64,000 bases of DNA from Vibrio algarum (GCF_028204155.1 NZ_JAQLOI010000001.1:1798001-1862000), one strand, 5' to 3'. Shown: positions 29,118 to 38,544, counted from the first letter of the stretch. Notes: generated by a model not told the origin, from the sequence alone. Translations and numbers: made by a program.

Positions 29118-30362
29118 ATGTCTATTTTACAAATTGGTGCCGGTGGCGTTGGTTGGGTTGTTGCACACAAAGCAGCACAGAATAATGATGTGCTAGGGGA
29201 TATTACACTCGCATCAAGAACCGTCTCTAAATGTGACAAAATAATAGAATCTATTAAGGGTAAAAATAACCTTAAAGACACCACTAAAAAGTTAGAGTCG
29301 AGATCAGTAGACGCAGATGACGTAGAAGCACTAGTCGCGCTAATCAATGAGGTAAAACCAGATCTTGTTATTAATGCCGGACCTCCGTGGGTTAACATTA
29401 CTATCATGGAAGCATGTCTTCAGGCCAAAGTTTCTTATCTAGATACTTCTGTTGCCGTTGACCTTTGCTCTGAAGGACAGCAAGTGCCTCAAGCCTATGA
29501 TTGGCAATGGGAGTTCAGAGACAAATTTAAGCAAGCGGGTATTACTGGCATTCTGGGTGCGGGTTTTGATCCTGGTGTGGTGAGTGTTTTTGCTGCTTAT
29601 GCGGTTAAGCATCTATTCGATGAAATCGACACGATTGATGTAATGGACGTTAATGCGGGTGACCACGGCAAGAAATTTGCTACAAATTTTGACCCAGAAA
29701 CCAATATGCTTGAAATACAAGGTGACTCTTTCTACTGGGAAAACGGTGAGTGGAAGCAGGTAGCTTGTCACACACGCATGTTTGAATTTGATTTCCCACT
29801 GGTGGGTAAACACAAAGTGTATTCAATGGCGCACGATGAAGTTCGTTCAATGCAAGAATTTATTCCAGCAAAACGTATCGAATTCTGGATGGGCTTTGGT
29901 GACGCTTACTTAAATTACTTTAACTGCATGTTGGATATTGGCCTATTGAGTCCAGAACCAGTTACGCTTCAAGACGGCACGGTTGTTGAGCCGCTTAAGG
30001 TACTAAAAGCATTATTACCAGACCCTACTTCTTTAGCCCCGGGGTACACGGGTAAAACTTGTATCGGTACTTGGGTTCAAGGCACTAAAGACGGTAAACC
30101 ACGCAGTGTGTTTATTTATAATAATGCCGACCACGAAGTGGCCTATGAAGACGTTGAACATCAAGCGATTTCTTACACCACAGGCGTTCCTGCCATTACA
30201 GCCGCGTTACAATATTTCCGTGGTAAATGGGCAGACGCGGGTGTATTCAACATGGAACAGCTAGACCCGGATCCGTTCTTAGAAACTATGCCAGAGATAG
30301 GGCTAGATTGGCACGTACAAGAACTTGAAGTTAAGCAGCCAGATATTCAGATCCTGAAGTAA
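29118..30362 (+). CDS. Carboxynorspermidine synthase (saccharopine dehydrogenase family)
   Basis: A 414-residue NADPH-dependent enzyme with the N-terminal Rossmann fingerprint ILQIGAGGVGWVVAHKAA and family motifs NAGPPW near residue 93, YLDTS near 114 and LGAGFDPGVVSVFAAYA near 153. It condenses aspartate semialdehyde with 1,3-diaminopropane to give carboxynorspermidine. A clear AAGAAGGAA ribosome site precedes the ATG. It lies 12 bases after the decarboxylase gene and 42 bases before nspC, matching the vibrio norspermidine gene order. Confidence 0.9.
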   Translation: MSILQIGAGGVGWVVAHKAAQNNDVLGDITLASRTVSKCDKIIESIKGKNNLKDTTKKLESRSVDADDVEALVALINEVKPDLVINAGPPWVNITIMEACLQAKVSYLDTSVAVDLCSEGQQVPQAYDWQWEFRDKFKQAGITGILGAGFDPGVVSVFAAYAVKHLFDEIDTIDVMDVNAGDHGKKFATNFDPETNMLEIQGDSFYWENGEWKQVACHTRMFEFDFPLVGKHKVYSMAHDEVRSMQEFIPAKRIEFWMGFGDAYLNYFNCMLDIGLLSPEPVTLQDGTVVEPLKVLKALLPDPTSLAPGYTGKTCIGTWVQGTKDGKPRSVFIYNNADHEVAYEDVEHQAISYTTGVPAITAALQYFRGKWADAGVFNMEQLDPDPFLETMPEIGLDWHVQELEVKQPDIQILK

Positions 30363-30404
30363 TTGGGCTGGTCGAAATCGATACACAAACATAGTAGACA
30401 ATAA

Positions 30405-31542
30405 ATGAAGACCAACAAAACAGACTTACTGACACCGTACTTTATGATCAACGAAAGTGCTCTTATAGAAAACCTAGAAAAAGCGCGTTATCTAAAAGAG
30501 CAATCAGGGGTTAAGTTGGTCTTAGCACTTAAATGTTTTTCTACTTGGGGTGTATTTGACCTTATTAAGCCGTATCTCGATGGCACCACAAGTAGTGGGC
30601 CATATGAAGTAAAGCTAGGATATGAAACGTTTGGTGGCGAAACACATGCCTACAGCGTTGGCTATAGTGAAGATGATGTAAAAGACGTTGCCGAGATATG
30701 CGATAAACTGATCTTTAACTCGCTGTCCCAATTAACTGCCCATCGTCACCTTGTCGATGGGAAAGCATCAATTGGACTTAGGTTAAATCCGGGCGTGAGC
30801 TTTGCAGGGCAGGATCTTGCAAACCCTGCACGTCGATACTCTCGTCTGGGTGTTCAAGTTGATCAACTTTCAGAACAACTGTTCGATTCCTTGGATGGGG
30901 CGATGTTCCATATGAACTGCGAGAACAAAAGTGCCGATGCATTTATAGCACTTCTTGACTCTATCTCGTCTCAGTTCGGTCATTTCATCGATAAATTGTC
31001 GTGGCTAAGTTTGGGGGGGGTGTTTTTTTACCTGGCCCGGCTATGAAATAGATAAACTCGCCATGGCGTTAAAACAATTCTCAGAAAAGCACTCGGTACA
31101 GCTCTATTTAGAGCCTGGTGAAGCCATTATCACCAAGACAGCAGACCTTGTGGTAACCGTTGTTGATATTATTGAGAACGAAAAGAAAACCGCGATTGTG
31201 GATTCCGCAACTGAAGCCCATCGGCTAGACACGTTAATATACGATGAACCCGCTTCTATAATCGAGGCTGATGAGAGTGGAGAACACCTGTACATTATCG
31301 GCTCATGTTCCTGCCTTGCTGGCGACCAATTCTGCGAAGCGAGCTTTAAAGAACCATTAAAGATAGGGCAAAAACTGCATGTAATGGACAGTGCAGGCTA
31401 CACAATGGTGAAACTAAACTGGTTTAATGGACTAAAAATGCCATCGATATACTGCCAACGCTCAAATGGCGATATAGTAAAGCTAAATGAGTTTGATTAT
31501 GCTGATTTTAAACGCTCCCTTTCGCAATGGTGCGTTAATTAA
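30405..31542 (+). pseudogene. nspC: Carboxynorspermidine decarboxylase; frameshifted as sequenced
   Basis: PLP-dependent alanine-racemase-fold decarboxylase making norspermidine. The N-terminal half has the PLP lysine in LVLALKCFSTWG near residue 43 and MFHMNCENK near 167. The frame is lost around an 8-G run (31013-31020) followed by TG and a 7-T run (31023-31029), and the first half stops at 31046. The second half (from about 31030; first ATG 31063) has YLEPGEAI, VDSATEAHRLD and GSCSCLAGD, the catalytic Cys region. The expected LGGGVFFTWPGYE needs one more G and one more T, giving 379 residues. If the break were real, norspermidine synthesis would fail at its last step. Confidence 0.88.
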
Positions 31543-31650
31543 GTTAAGAGTTATGTAAATCTAAGAGATAAGGTAAAATTACTACCGGATCTTACGTAGT
31601 TTTTATTGCTTTTTGTTTTAAATAGTATTTTATCATTGTTAATAGCCCAC

Positions 31651-31674
31651 TTGTTCTGTTGTTCTGTTGTTCTG
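31651..31674. repeat. Three tandem copies of TTGTTCTG upstream of the tyrosine phosphatase gene
   Basis: Three exact 8-base units end about 20 bases before the GTG start of the phosphatase and just before its ribosome site. Slippage here could change promoter or leader spacing. Confidence 0.7.
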
Positions 31675-31693
31675 TTTGTAATAGGGAGTTTTT

Positions 31694-32137
31694 GTGAGTA
31701 ATAGTGTATTAGTTATTTGTACAGGTAATATATGCCGTTCACCTTATGCTGAGGCCAAGTTAAAACAGTTACTCCCTCAATTAAAAATAGCGTCTGCAGG
31801 TCTTGCTACGGAGGTAAGTCGACTACAGAACAAACCAGCGGATCGTCTAGCAATTAAAATAGCAGAAGAGTTTGATGTGGATTTGTCCGCGCACAAAGCT
31901 AATCAGATAACACAAGAATTAGTTGAGGAATATGACATCATTTTGGCCATGGAGCCGGGTCAAATAGAGATACTCCGTGACTATTTTCCAAGTGCTGAAT
32001 ATAAAACGTTCTTGTTTGGTCACTGGATTAATGTGAAATGTATAGATGACCCATATAGGCAAGGAAGACATGCATTTCTTTACGCGTTTACTACTATTAA
32101 TAAAGCGGTTTCAGGTTGGGTGGAAAAACTGACCTAA
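31694..32137 (+). CDS. Low-molecular-weight protein-tyrosine phosphatase (Wzb/Etp-like)
   Basis: A 147-residue phosphatase with the P-loop CTGNICRS (Cys9, Arg15) and the general-acid loop DDPYRQG near residue 117. It should dephosphorylate the Tyr-rich tail of a BY-kinase involved in polysaccharide export. The obvious partner is the XrtA kinase encoded about 9 kb upstream. The start is GTG, with TAGGGAG upstream. It lies between the norspermidine operon and the ops-preceded sugar operon and may be monocistronic. Confidence 0.88.
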   Translation: MSNSVLVICTGNICRSPYAEAKLKQLLPQLKIASAGLATEVSRLQNKPADRLAIKIAEEFDVDLSAHKANQITQELVEEYDIILAMEPGQIEILRDYFPSAEYKTFLFGHWINVKCIDDPYRQGRHAFLYAFTTINKAVSGWVEKLT

Positions 32138-32883
32138 GCTAGCAATAGGACTTTTGTGAAAATATTCCCTTCAACGATGTAAACTACGTCACTCAATTTA
32201 TGTCTTAGATAGATTGTTGCTATTTGAAATGAGTCAAGTATTCAAAAGTATTCGTGCTACTTTTAAAAGCAAATTCTAGCGTCGATATGTAAGATTGGAA
32301 ACGTCGCAATGTGATTTAATACAACGAAGTGGTCGGTGTTGATTTTTTACAAGTTCGATTAAAAACTTCCTTTCATTTTTCTGTTGTCATTTCACTTCTG
32401 AGCATTTTACGAAATCAAAAATCAATCTTATGGCAAAAACCTAACTCGATTATTGTCACATCCTGTTAATTAAGTCTCATATCTGAAACATTTGCAGAAG
32501 GACAACAGTGACTTATTGATATTCTGCTGCATAATTTACACAATGGGTGAACATGTATTAGCACCTAATATGCACATAGTTTTACATTAGAATAGAATGT
32601 CGATACAGGCTGTTTTTAGCTATTTAGGCCGTTAACCTAAGGGCGGTAGCGTATTTTTCTTTGCGTTAGTTCGTGCTTATCAGAGATTTGATTTTATGTG
32701 TTGCAATAGGTGGCTTTAATTCGTTTTAAGATTTGGGCAATCAACCAAGTATCTAATAAAATTTTTGTCTTCGGTATTTCTTTTTTGGGAGTGAGTATAT
32801 GTTAATACTAACAGAATGAATTATTGACTCTACGGGTAACACTGATAAATCGAGTGCTAATAAATTGAAATAGTGGGTTTTAT
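32138..32883. other. Long untranslated leader region before the uronate operon
   Basis: About 745 bases without a supported ORF. It holds the ops/JUMPStart element at about 32620-32653 and a further 230 bases before the epimerase ATG. The long leader is consistent with RfaH recruitment during early elongation. I saw no terminator between the phosphatase and this region. Confidence 0.6.
32620..32653 (+). promoter_or_regulatory. JUMPStart element with ops site (RfaH recruitment)
   Basis: GGCGGTAGCGTA at 32642-32653 matches 11 of 12 bases of the ops consensus GGCGGTAGCGTG. The preceding GCCGTTAACCTAAG resembles the GTTAAGCCAG part of JUMPStart. In enterobacteria and vibrios this element pauses RNA polymerase and loads RfaH to antiterminate long polysaccharide operons. 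It lies about 230 bases upstream of the uronic acid genes. Confidence 0.8.
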
Positions 32884-33888
32884 ATGAAATACCTTGTAAC
32901 AGGCGCTGCTGGCTTTATTGGCGCAAAAGTAGTAGAGGAATTGTGCTTAAAAGGGCACCACGTAATCGGTATAGACAATCTAAATGACTATTACGATGTA
33001 AGTCTAAAAGTCGCTCGTTTGAGCCGACTTGAAAATACACTGTTTGAATTTAGAGTGTTAGATCTCGGTGATCGTGAAAGTATTAGCGAACTTTTCAGTA
33101 TCGAAAAATTTCAACGCGTTATTCATCTTGGTGCGCAAGCAGGTGTTAGATATTCTATTGAAAACCCAATGGCGTATGGCGATAGTAATTTGATTGGTCA
33201 CTTGAATATTCTTGAAGGTTGTAGACAGAATAAAGTTGGGCATCTTATCTACGCCTCATCAAGTTCTGTTTATGGTTTGAATGAGAAAATTCCGTTTACT
33301 ACGTCGGATTCGGTTGACCATCCAATCTCACTTTATGCGGCAACTAAAAAATCCAACGAATTAATGGCCCATTCTTATTCGCATCTTTATCAACTCCCCA
33401 CTACTGGTTTACGTTTTTTTACGGTTTATGGCCCTTGGGGTCGACCGGACATGGCGCCATTTATTTTCACTAAAAAGATTTTAGAAGGCAAAACAATAGA
33501 TATTAATAATAATGGAGACATGTCGCGAGATTTTACTTACGTTGACGACATTGTAGAAGGAGTTATTCGAATCGCTGATATTGTGCCAACGAAGGATGAT
33601 AATTGGACTGTTGAGTCAGGAACACCAGCGACGAGTTCAGCACCTTATAAAGTATATAATATCGGTCACGGCAGCCCAATTAAACTCATGGACTTTATTG
33701 GTGAAATTGAATCTGCTTTAGGTATCGAAGCGATAAAGAATTTTAGAGAAATGCAACCAGGTGATGTATACAAAACGTATGCTGATACGCAGGATTTGTT
33801 TAAAGTTACAAATTACAAGCCACATGTGGGTGTCAAAGAAGGTGTTAGAAGATTTGTAGATTGGTATAAGGAGTTTTATCAAAAATAA
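32884..33888 (+). CDS. UDP-glucuronate 4-epimerase-like NAD-dependent epimerase (CapI type)
   Basis: A 334-residue extended short-chain dehydrogenase. The NAD loop TGAAGFIGAKV is at residue 6, the catalytic SSSVYG (Ser/Thr) and YAATKKSNE (Tyr, Lys) motifs follow at about 126 and 150, and RFFTVYGPWGRPDMAPF is characteristic of UDP-GlcA/UDP-GalA epimerases rather than GalE. With ugd directly downstream, the pair would supply UDP-glucuronate and UDP-galacturonate. It is the first gene after the ops element. Confidence 0.87.
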   Translation: MKYLVTGAAGFIGAKVVEELCLKGHHVIGIDNLNDYYDVSLKVARLSRLENTLFEFRVLDLGDRESISELFSIEKFQRVIHLGAQAGVRYSIENPMAYGDSNLIGHLNILEGCRQNKVGHLIYASSSSVYGLNEKIPFTTSDSVDHPISLYAATKKSNELMAHSYSHLYQLPTTGLRFFTVYGPWGRPDMAPFIFTKKILEGKTIDINNNGDMSRDFTYVDDIVEGVIRIADIVPTKDDNWTVESGTPATSSAPYKVYNIGHGSPIKLMDFIGEIESALGIEAIKNFREMQPGDVYKTYADTQDLFKVTNYKPHVGVKEGVRRFVDWYKEFYQK

Positions 33889-33973
33889 TCATGTTTACTA
33901 CAAAATATTTTCTATCATAGAAAGTGGCGTAAAAGCGTCGGCTAGGAATTAATTTATCAAAAGAGAAGTAAAA

Positions 33974-35140
33974 ATGAAGATAGCAATTGCAGGGACTGGC
34001 TATGTTGGTCTATCAAACGCCATGCTACTGGCGCAGAATCATGAAGTCGTAGCAGTCGATATAATTGAAGAAAAAGTTGCACTGCTTAATAAAAAGCAGT
34101 CGCCTATTGTTGATGTAGAGATAGAAGACTTTCTCGCAAATAAAGACCTTAACTTTACGGCTACTCTAGATAAATTTAAAGCTTATGAAGCCGCCGAGTA
34201 TGTGGTGATTGCCACACCTACCGATTATGATCCGGTAACGAATTACTTTAACACGTCTTCAGTTGAGGCGGTAATAAAAGACGTAATGGCGATTAACCCC
34301 CATGCTGTGATGATTATTAAGTCAACTGTTCCAGTGGGCTATACGGAAAATATTAAGCAAGTACTAGGCTGTGATAATATTATTTTTTCTCCTGAGTTTT
34401 TGAGAGAGGGTAAAGCTCTATATGATAACTTACATCCTTCACGCATTATTGTTGGTGAACAGAGCGAAAGAGCTGAAGTGTTTGCAGGTTTGTTGATAGA
34501 AGGAGCAGTTAAACAAGATATCGATGTATTGTATACAAACTCGACGGAAGCGGAAGCGGTGAAGCTGTTTTCCAATACCTACCTAGCGATGCGTGTTGCC
34601 TATTTCAACGAGTTAGATTCTTATGCCGAAGCCTATGGTTTAGACCCACGTCAGATTATCGAAGGTGTCGGTTTAGACCCTCGTATTGGTAATCACTATA
34701 ATAATCCCTCGTTTGGTTATGGTGGTTATTGCTTGCCTAAAGATACCAAGCAGCTTCTGGCTAATTATCAAGAGGTACCAAATAACATAATAGGTGCAAT
34801 TGTTGACGCCAACCGAACACGCAAAGACTTTGTTGCAGAATCTATTTTGAAAAGAGCACCAAAAGTGGTTGGTATCTATCGTTTGATCATGAAAGCGGGT
34901 TCTGACAACTTTAGAGCTTCATCTGTGCAAGGTATTATGAAACGATTAAAAGCGAAAGGTGTCGAAATTGTAGTGTTTGAGCCTGCATTAAAAGAAGAGC
35001 ATTTCTTCGGTTCCAGAGTTGTCAATGACATGGAAGAGTTCAAGCAGGTATCAGATGTCATCGTTTCTAACCGTATGGTTGATGAAATCAAAGATGTTAA
35101 AGATAAAGTCTACACTCGTGATCTATTCGGTTCCGACTAG
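33974..35140 (+). CDS. ugd: UDP-glucose 6-dehydrogenase
   Basis: A 388-residue enzyme oxidising UDP-glucose to UDP-glucuronate with two NAD. Motifs are IAGTGYVGLSNAMLLAQ at the N-terminus, KSTVPVGYT near residue 116, FSPEFLREGKAL near 136, and the catalytic Cys loop NPSFGYGGYCLPKDT near 243. The length matches the short bacterial Ugd group. It lies 85 bases after the epimerase gene and is presumably co-transcribed with it. Confidence 0.95.
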   Translation: MKIAIAGTGYVGLSNAMLLAQNHEVVAVDIIEEKVALLNKKQSPIVDVEIEDFLANKDLNFTATLDKFKAYEAAEYVVIATPTDYDPVTNYFNTSSVEAVIKDVMAINPHAVMIIKSTVPVGYTENIKQVLGCDNIIFSPEFLREGKALYDNLHPSRIIVGEQSERAEVFAGLLIEGAVKQDIDVLYTNSTEAEAVKLFSNTYLAMRVAYFNELDSYAEAYGLDPRQIIEGVGLDPRIGNHYNNPSFGYGGYCLPKDTKQLLANYQEVPNNIIGAIVDANRTRKDFVAESILKRAPKVVGIYRLIMKAGSDNFRASSVQGIMKRLKAKGVEIVVFEPALKEEHFFGSRVVNDMEEFKQVSDVIVSNRMVDEIKDVKDKVYTRDLFGSD

Positions 35141-35180
35141 CTTAATTTAGCATCCATAACATGCCAATTAAGACTAAGTA

Positions 35181-36572
35181 ATGACACAACTAACCTGTTT
35201 CAAATCTAACGATATTCGTGGAAGGTTGAGTGACGAGATCACGCCAGACATAGCTTATCGTATTGGTCTTGCTTTTGCTGATCATCTAAAACCAAGTTCA
35301 ATCGTGGTTGGATGTGATGGGACAGTTGCGTCTAATCTTCTTAAAGATGAATTGGTTCAGGGATTGGTGAATTCTGGTGTTGATGTTATCGATTTAGGGC
35401 TATTGGGCAAGGAAGAGCTTTTTTATTCATTAGTGAAACTAAACCCAGACGGTGCGTTGATGGTTAGCTCCGCGGTGAGCCTGGTTAACTGCTATGTGGT
35501 GAAGTTACTTGGTAAAGATTTGTTGCCCATCAATGCTCATAATGGGCTGTTGGATATCAAACACTTGGTACAAAAGCTGACGCACGAGAAACGAAACGTT
35601 GCAGCAAAAGGACGCTTAGAACAGGTTTCATACCGGCAACACTATGTCGATAGATTGTTCGACAATATTGCTTGGAAAGATATAAAGCCAATGAAGCTTG
35701 TGGTGAATACAGCCTATGGTGTTGCTTCGGAAATTATCGATGAACTAGAAACGCGTTTTCGCAGTTTTGGCATACCTATCTCGCTTATTAAACTGCACCA
35801 TAGAGACAATCATGGTTTAGATACGCGAGTTTCGGATTTTCCGCTTTTTGATATAAGGTTAGATACAGCAAAGTTAGTTGTCGCGTCGGGTGCGGATATG
35901 GGGATAAGTTGGGATAACGATTTTAATCGCTGTTTTATCTTTGATGATAAAGGCCGCTATGTTGAACCATACTACATGGTGGGTTTGCTAGCTGAAGCAA
36001 TGCTGCTAAAACACCCAGGAATGAAAGTGGTTCACGACCATGTGTTGTATTGGAATACTCGGCAGGTTATCGCTGCAAATGGTGGGATACCGGTTGCAGC
36101 TAAAAGAGGGCGCACACACTTTCAAAAAGAGATGCTAGATTCCAATGCGCTATATGGTGGTGAAAGTAGTGCTTACCATTATTTCAAAGATTTTACGTAT
36201 TGTGGTTCGGGTATGATTCCGTGGTTAATCATTGCAGAGTATATGTCGGCTACAAACCAGAAGTTATCGATAATCCTGTCCGAAAAAATATGTGCTTACC
36301 CTACATCGGGTGAAATTAAAATAACATCAAGTGACCCCAAACTCGCGGTGGTTCGTCTGCTCAATTATTATAAAACTACGTACAGTTATAAAAATCTGGT
36401 TGATGGAATCGGGCTAGAGTTTGAAGACTATTCTCAAGCGTGGCGATTTAACCTCCGAATGTCGACTAAACTGCAGGTGCTAAAGTTAAACGTTGAAGCC
36501 GATTCCGATAAGCAGTTAGTCGATGATAAAGTCCGCGAAGTGATAGCGGTGCTTAAGAAGGGATCCAATTAA
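35181..36572 (+). CDS. Phosphomannomutase (CpsG/ManB)-like protein with degenerate active site
   Basis: A 463-residue intact ORF aligning by eye end to end with CpsG-type phosphomannomutase: DIRGRL near residue 11, a YGGE sugar-loop near 325, and DGIGLEF and WRFNLR near the C-terminus. The catalytic residues are changed. The phosphoserine loop VTASHNP is VSSAVSL, so Ser is replaced by Ala98. The metal loop DGDFDR is DNDFNR, losing the third Asp. VGRDVR is VGCDGT, and the phosphate loop RSSNTEP reads RMSTKLQ. It is probably not an active mutase. It may have a structural or regulatory role; I cannot assign one. Confidence 0.8.
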   Translation: MTQLTCFKSNDIRGRLSDEITPDIAYRIGLAFADHLKPSSIVVGCDGTVASNLLKDELVQGLVNSGVDVIDLGLLGKEELFYSLVKLNPDGALMVSSAVSLVNCYVVKLLGKDLLPINAHNGLLDIKHLVQKLTHEKRNVAAKGRLEQVSYRQHYVDRLFDNIAWKDIKPMKLVVNTAYGVASEIIDELETRFRSFGIPISLIKLHHRDNHGLDTRVSDFPLFDIRLDTAKLVVASGADMGISWDNDFNRCFIFDDKGRYVEPYYMVGLLAEAMLLKHPGMKVVHDHVLYWNTRQVIAANGGIPVAAKRGRTHFQKEMLDSNALYGGESSAYHYFKDFTYCGSGMIPWLIIAEYMSATNQKLSIILSEKICAYPTSGEIKITSSDPKLAVVRLLNYYKTTYSYKNLVDGIGLEFEDYSQAWRFNLRMSTKLQVLKLNVEADSDKQLVDDKVREVIAVLKKGSN

Positions 36573-36583
36573 TACCACCGAAA

Positions 36584-36601
36584 TTCCCGTTTTCACGGGA
36601 A
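36584..36601. repeat. REP-like hairpin between convergent genes
   Basis: TTCCCGT, a four-base loop and ACGGGAA form a perfect 7-bp stem, followed by CGACGGAAAG. This resembles the intergenic palindromic repeats with a TTCCCG core found in many vibrio genomes. It sits between the mutase-like gene and the convergent ACT gene. Confidence 0.5.
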
Positions 36602-36692
36602 CGACGGAAAGGTGTTAATGTGGGATAAAGGTGACGATGACGATAGCGTTTGAGATAGTGGTAGCAATGGGACTCACGCTTATATTCTATCG

Positions 36693-37208
36693 CTAAACGT
36701 TCATAATCACTCGAGTGTCTTCGCTTAGCGATTCAAGTTCTTTGGTGACGTCGTTAATAGCCACATCTTTTGGTAAGCGAATCGATAGAGTTGCGGTAAA
36801 CAGGCTTGAGCTAACACCACCGCCTCCTGCAACAAAGACTCTTTGACAGTCCATATCAAGAATATTAATGCCTTGTCCATCAAGGACATTGGTAATCTCG
36901 TTCACAATACCCGCTCTATCGTTTGAATCTAATCTCAGTTGGAAGATTTCCTCTGCACCATGAGATGGGTCTGTATCGCTATCGGTAAACTTAACCAATA
37001 GATCCGGTTCGTTTTTGATCGTACTTTTAACTATTTCTTCGTTTTCTTCTGGCAATTCAATTTTGATGACCGCCGCGACTTGATCTTCTATAAAGTTAAC
37101 CTTACTGATTAACCATTTTCCTCCATTTTCATGGGTGACGGCAGCGAACGCTTTAATCGTTGTCGGCGTAGCTTTACCGACGAAATTAACAATAAACGTT
37201 TTGTTCAT
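36693..37208 (-). CDS. GcvR-like ACT-domain protein
   Basis: A 171-residue protein made of two ACT domains, the second clear as FQLRLDSNDRAGIVNEITNVLDGQGINI near residue 90. This architecture is that of the glycine cleavage system regulator GcvR, which binds GcvA. It lacks a DNA-binding domain. A GGAGGG ribosome site precedes the ATG. The gene is monocistronic on the minus strand. It may be a paralogue rather than GcvR itself. Confidence 0.75.
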   Translation of the reverse strand: MNKTFIVNFVGKATPTTIKAFAAVTHENGGKWLISKVNFIEDQVAAVIKIELPEENEEIVKSTIKNEPDLLVKFTDSDTDPSHGAEEIFQLRLDSNDRAGIVNEITNVLDGQGINILDMDCQRVFVAGGGGVSSSLFTATLSIRLPKDVAINDVTKELESLSEDTRVIMNV

Positions 37209-37364
37209 AGAAAACCCTCCATGTATGACGCAGACCTAACTTACTGAATTGGAATACTATATTTAGTGTAGGTGTTATCTGCTAAGAAAGCTTGACCGTG
37301 ATCTATATTTCAAGTTCTAATTTGGACGGATATCATGTTTCAATTACTCATCTTAACCAACTAA

Positions 37365-38294
37365 TCAAAATTTGATTTTCAATTCTGCGCCAACAAATTG
37401 GTAGTCATACGAGGCACCTGCATCCATAGCGAAGGTTGCTGCGTCTTGATTGCCGAACCATGGTGTAGAAACAAAGTTAAATTCTGCTTCGCCTCCCCAA
37501 GCTTCCGTTACCCAATAGTGTATGTGCCCGACTGGGTTTAAGAAGAACAATGAAAAGCTACCCATTGATTTAGAACCCATCACTTCACCACCATTCGCGA
37601 CGATATCTTGTTCCGCTTCGAACATCATTTCACCGACCATAGCGCCGAAAAATGGTGTTATGAAAAGATCCTGCCATGAAGGGACTTCCGCAAAGGCTTC
37701 TACACCATATTCCCAGAAAAAGGTCGACATGGTCCATGAATAGATGAAGGACTCGAATTCATCAAACCCAGAATGACGCGCTGCGGTGTAGTAAACGCCT
37801 CCAAAATAAGGGTGCATAATATAGTTTAAGATGTGCTCATCTTTATCCCAGGTAGGCCCCGCTTTGACGTTTTCCTTCCATTTGGTGCCTAGGTCACTAA
37901 AGCTTTTAGACTCGTCATCCCATTTGGTAATTGATTCTGGTAGCAGCGTCATAAAACCAACCGTTGCGACGCTCAACCCTAAGATGGTATAAGTTTGCTC
38001 TTTTAGATACTGCCAGTCTTTAGCTGGGCTGATAGTAAGATAAAGGGGAAGCTCTTCAGATTGAGGTTCCGAAGGGGCTTGATCCAGTGCGAACACAGAA
38101 TGTGCTACAAATGGGTCTCTTTCTAAGCAGTAACTCAGTGGATTGCTACAATCTAAAGTATAAGAGAACTCAATGTGCTGGTTTGTATCGTATTGGGCAG
38201 CCAGTGCATTTGAGGCGATTAAAAGCGTGCTCGGAACAATATATTTAAGGCTCGCTGACAGAATTCTATTTTTGGTGGTTTTAATTGGCGGCAC
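37365..38294 (-). CDS. DUF3943 domain protein, predicted envelope protein
   Basis: A 309-residue protein with an N-terminal signal-like stretch (LLIASNALAAQ, residues 20-33) and the DUF3943 core: HILNYIMHPYFGGVYYTAARHSG near residue 148, SWTMSTFFWEYGVEAF near 187 and ITPFFGAMVGE near 213. The C-terminus ends as a beta strand (YQFVGAELKIKF), suggesting an outer-membrane location. The start is GTG with AAGGA upstream; no in-frame ATG fits better. Function is unknown for the family. Confidence 0.75.
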   Translation of the reverse strand: MPPIKTTKNRILSASLKYIVPSTLLIASNALAAQYDTNQHIEFSYTLDCSNPLSYCLERDPFVAHSVFALDQAPSEPQSEELPLYLTISPAKDWQYLKEQTYTILGLSVATVGFMTLLPESITKWDDESKSFSDLGTKWKENVKAGPTWDKDEHILNYIMHPYFGGVYYTAARHSGFDEFESFIYSWTMSTFFWEYGVEAFAEVPSWQDLFITPFFGAMVGEMMFEAEQDIVANGGEVMGSKSMGSFSLFFLNPVGHIHYWVTEAWGGEAEFNFVSTPWFGNQDAATFAMDAGASYDYQFVGAELKIKF

Positions 38295-38544
38295 CGTGCA
38301 TTCCTTGTCTGTCTATCATCCATATAAATCAATTATCTATGAAACAAGTAGGTAATCATAGCGATATTAGCAAACCTTAAACAATTTAATCTAAGGTTGT
38401 TAATGTAGCGTAGTTGAAAAATGAAGAGATTTTACACTTTTACAATCATTTCTCGACATCACATTAGTATCTAACGTAACGTATACGGAGTTTAATTAAA
38501 GAATAATATTTAACGTTGCGTTAAAGATAAAATAGGTCACTAGA

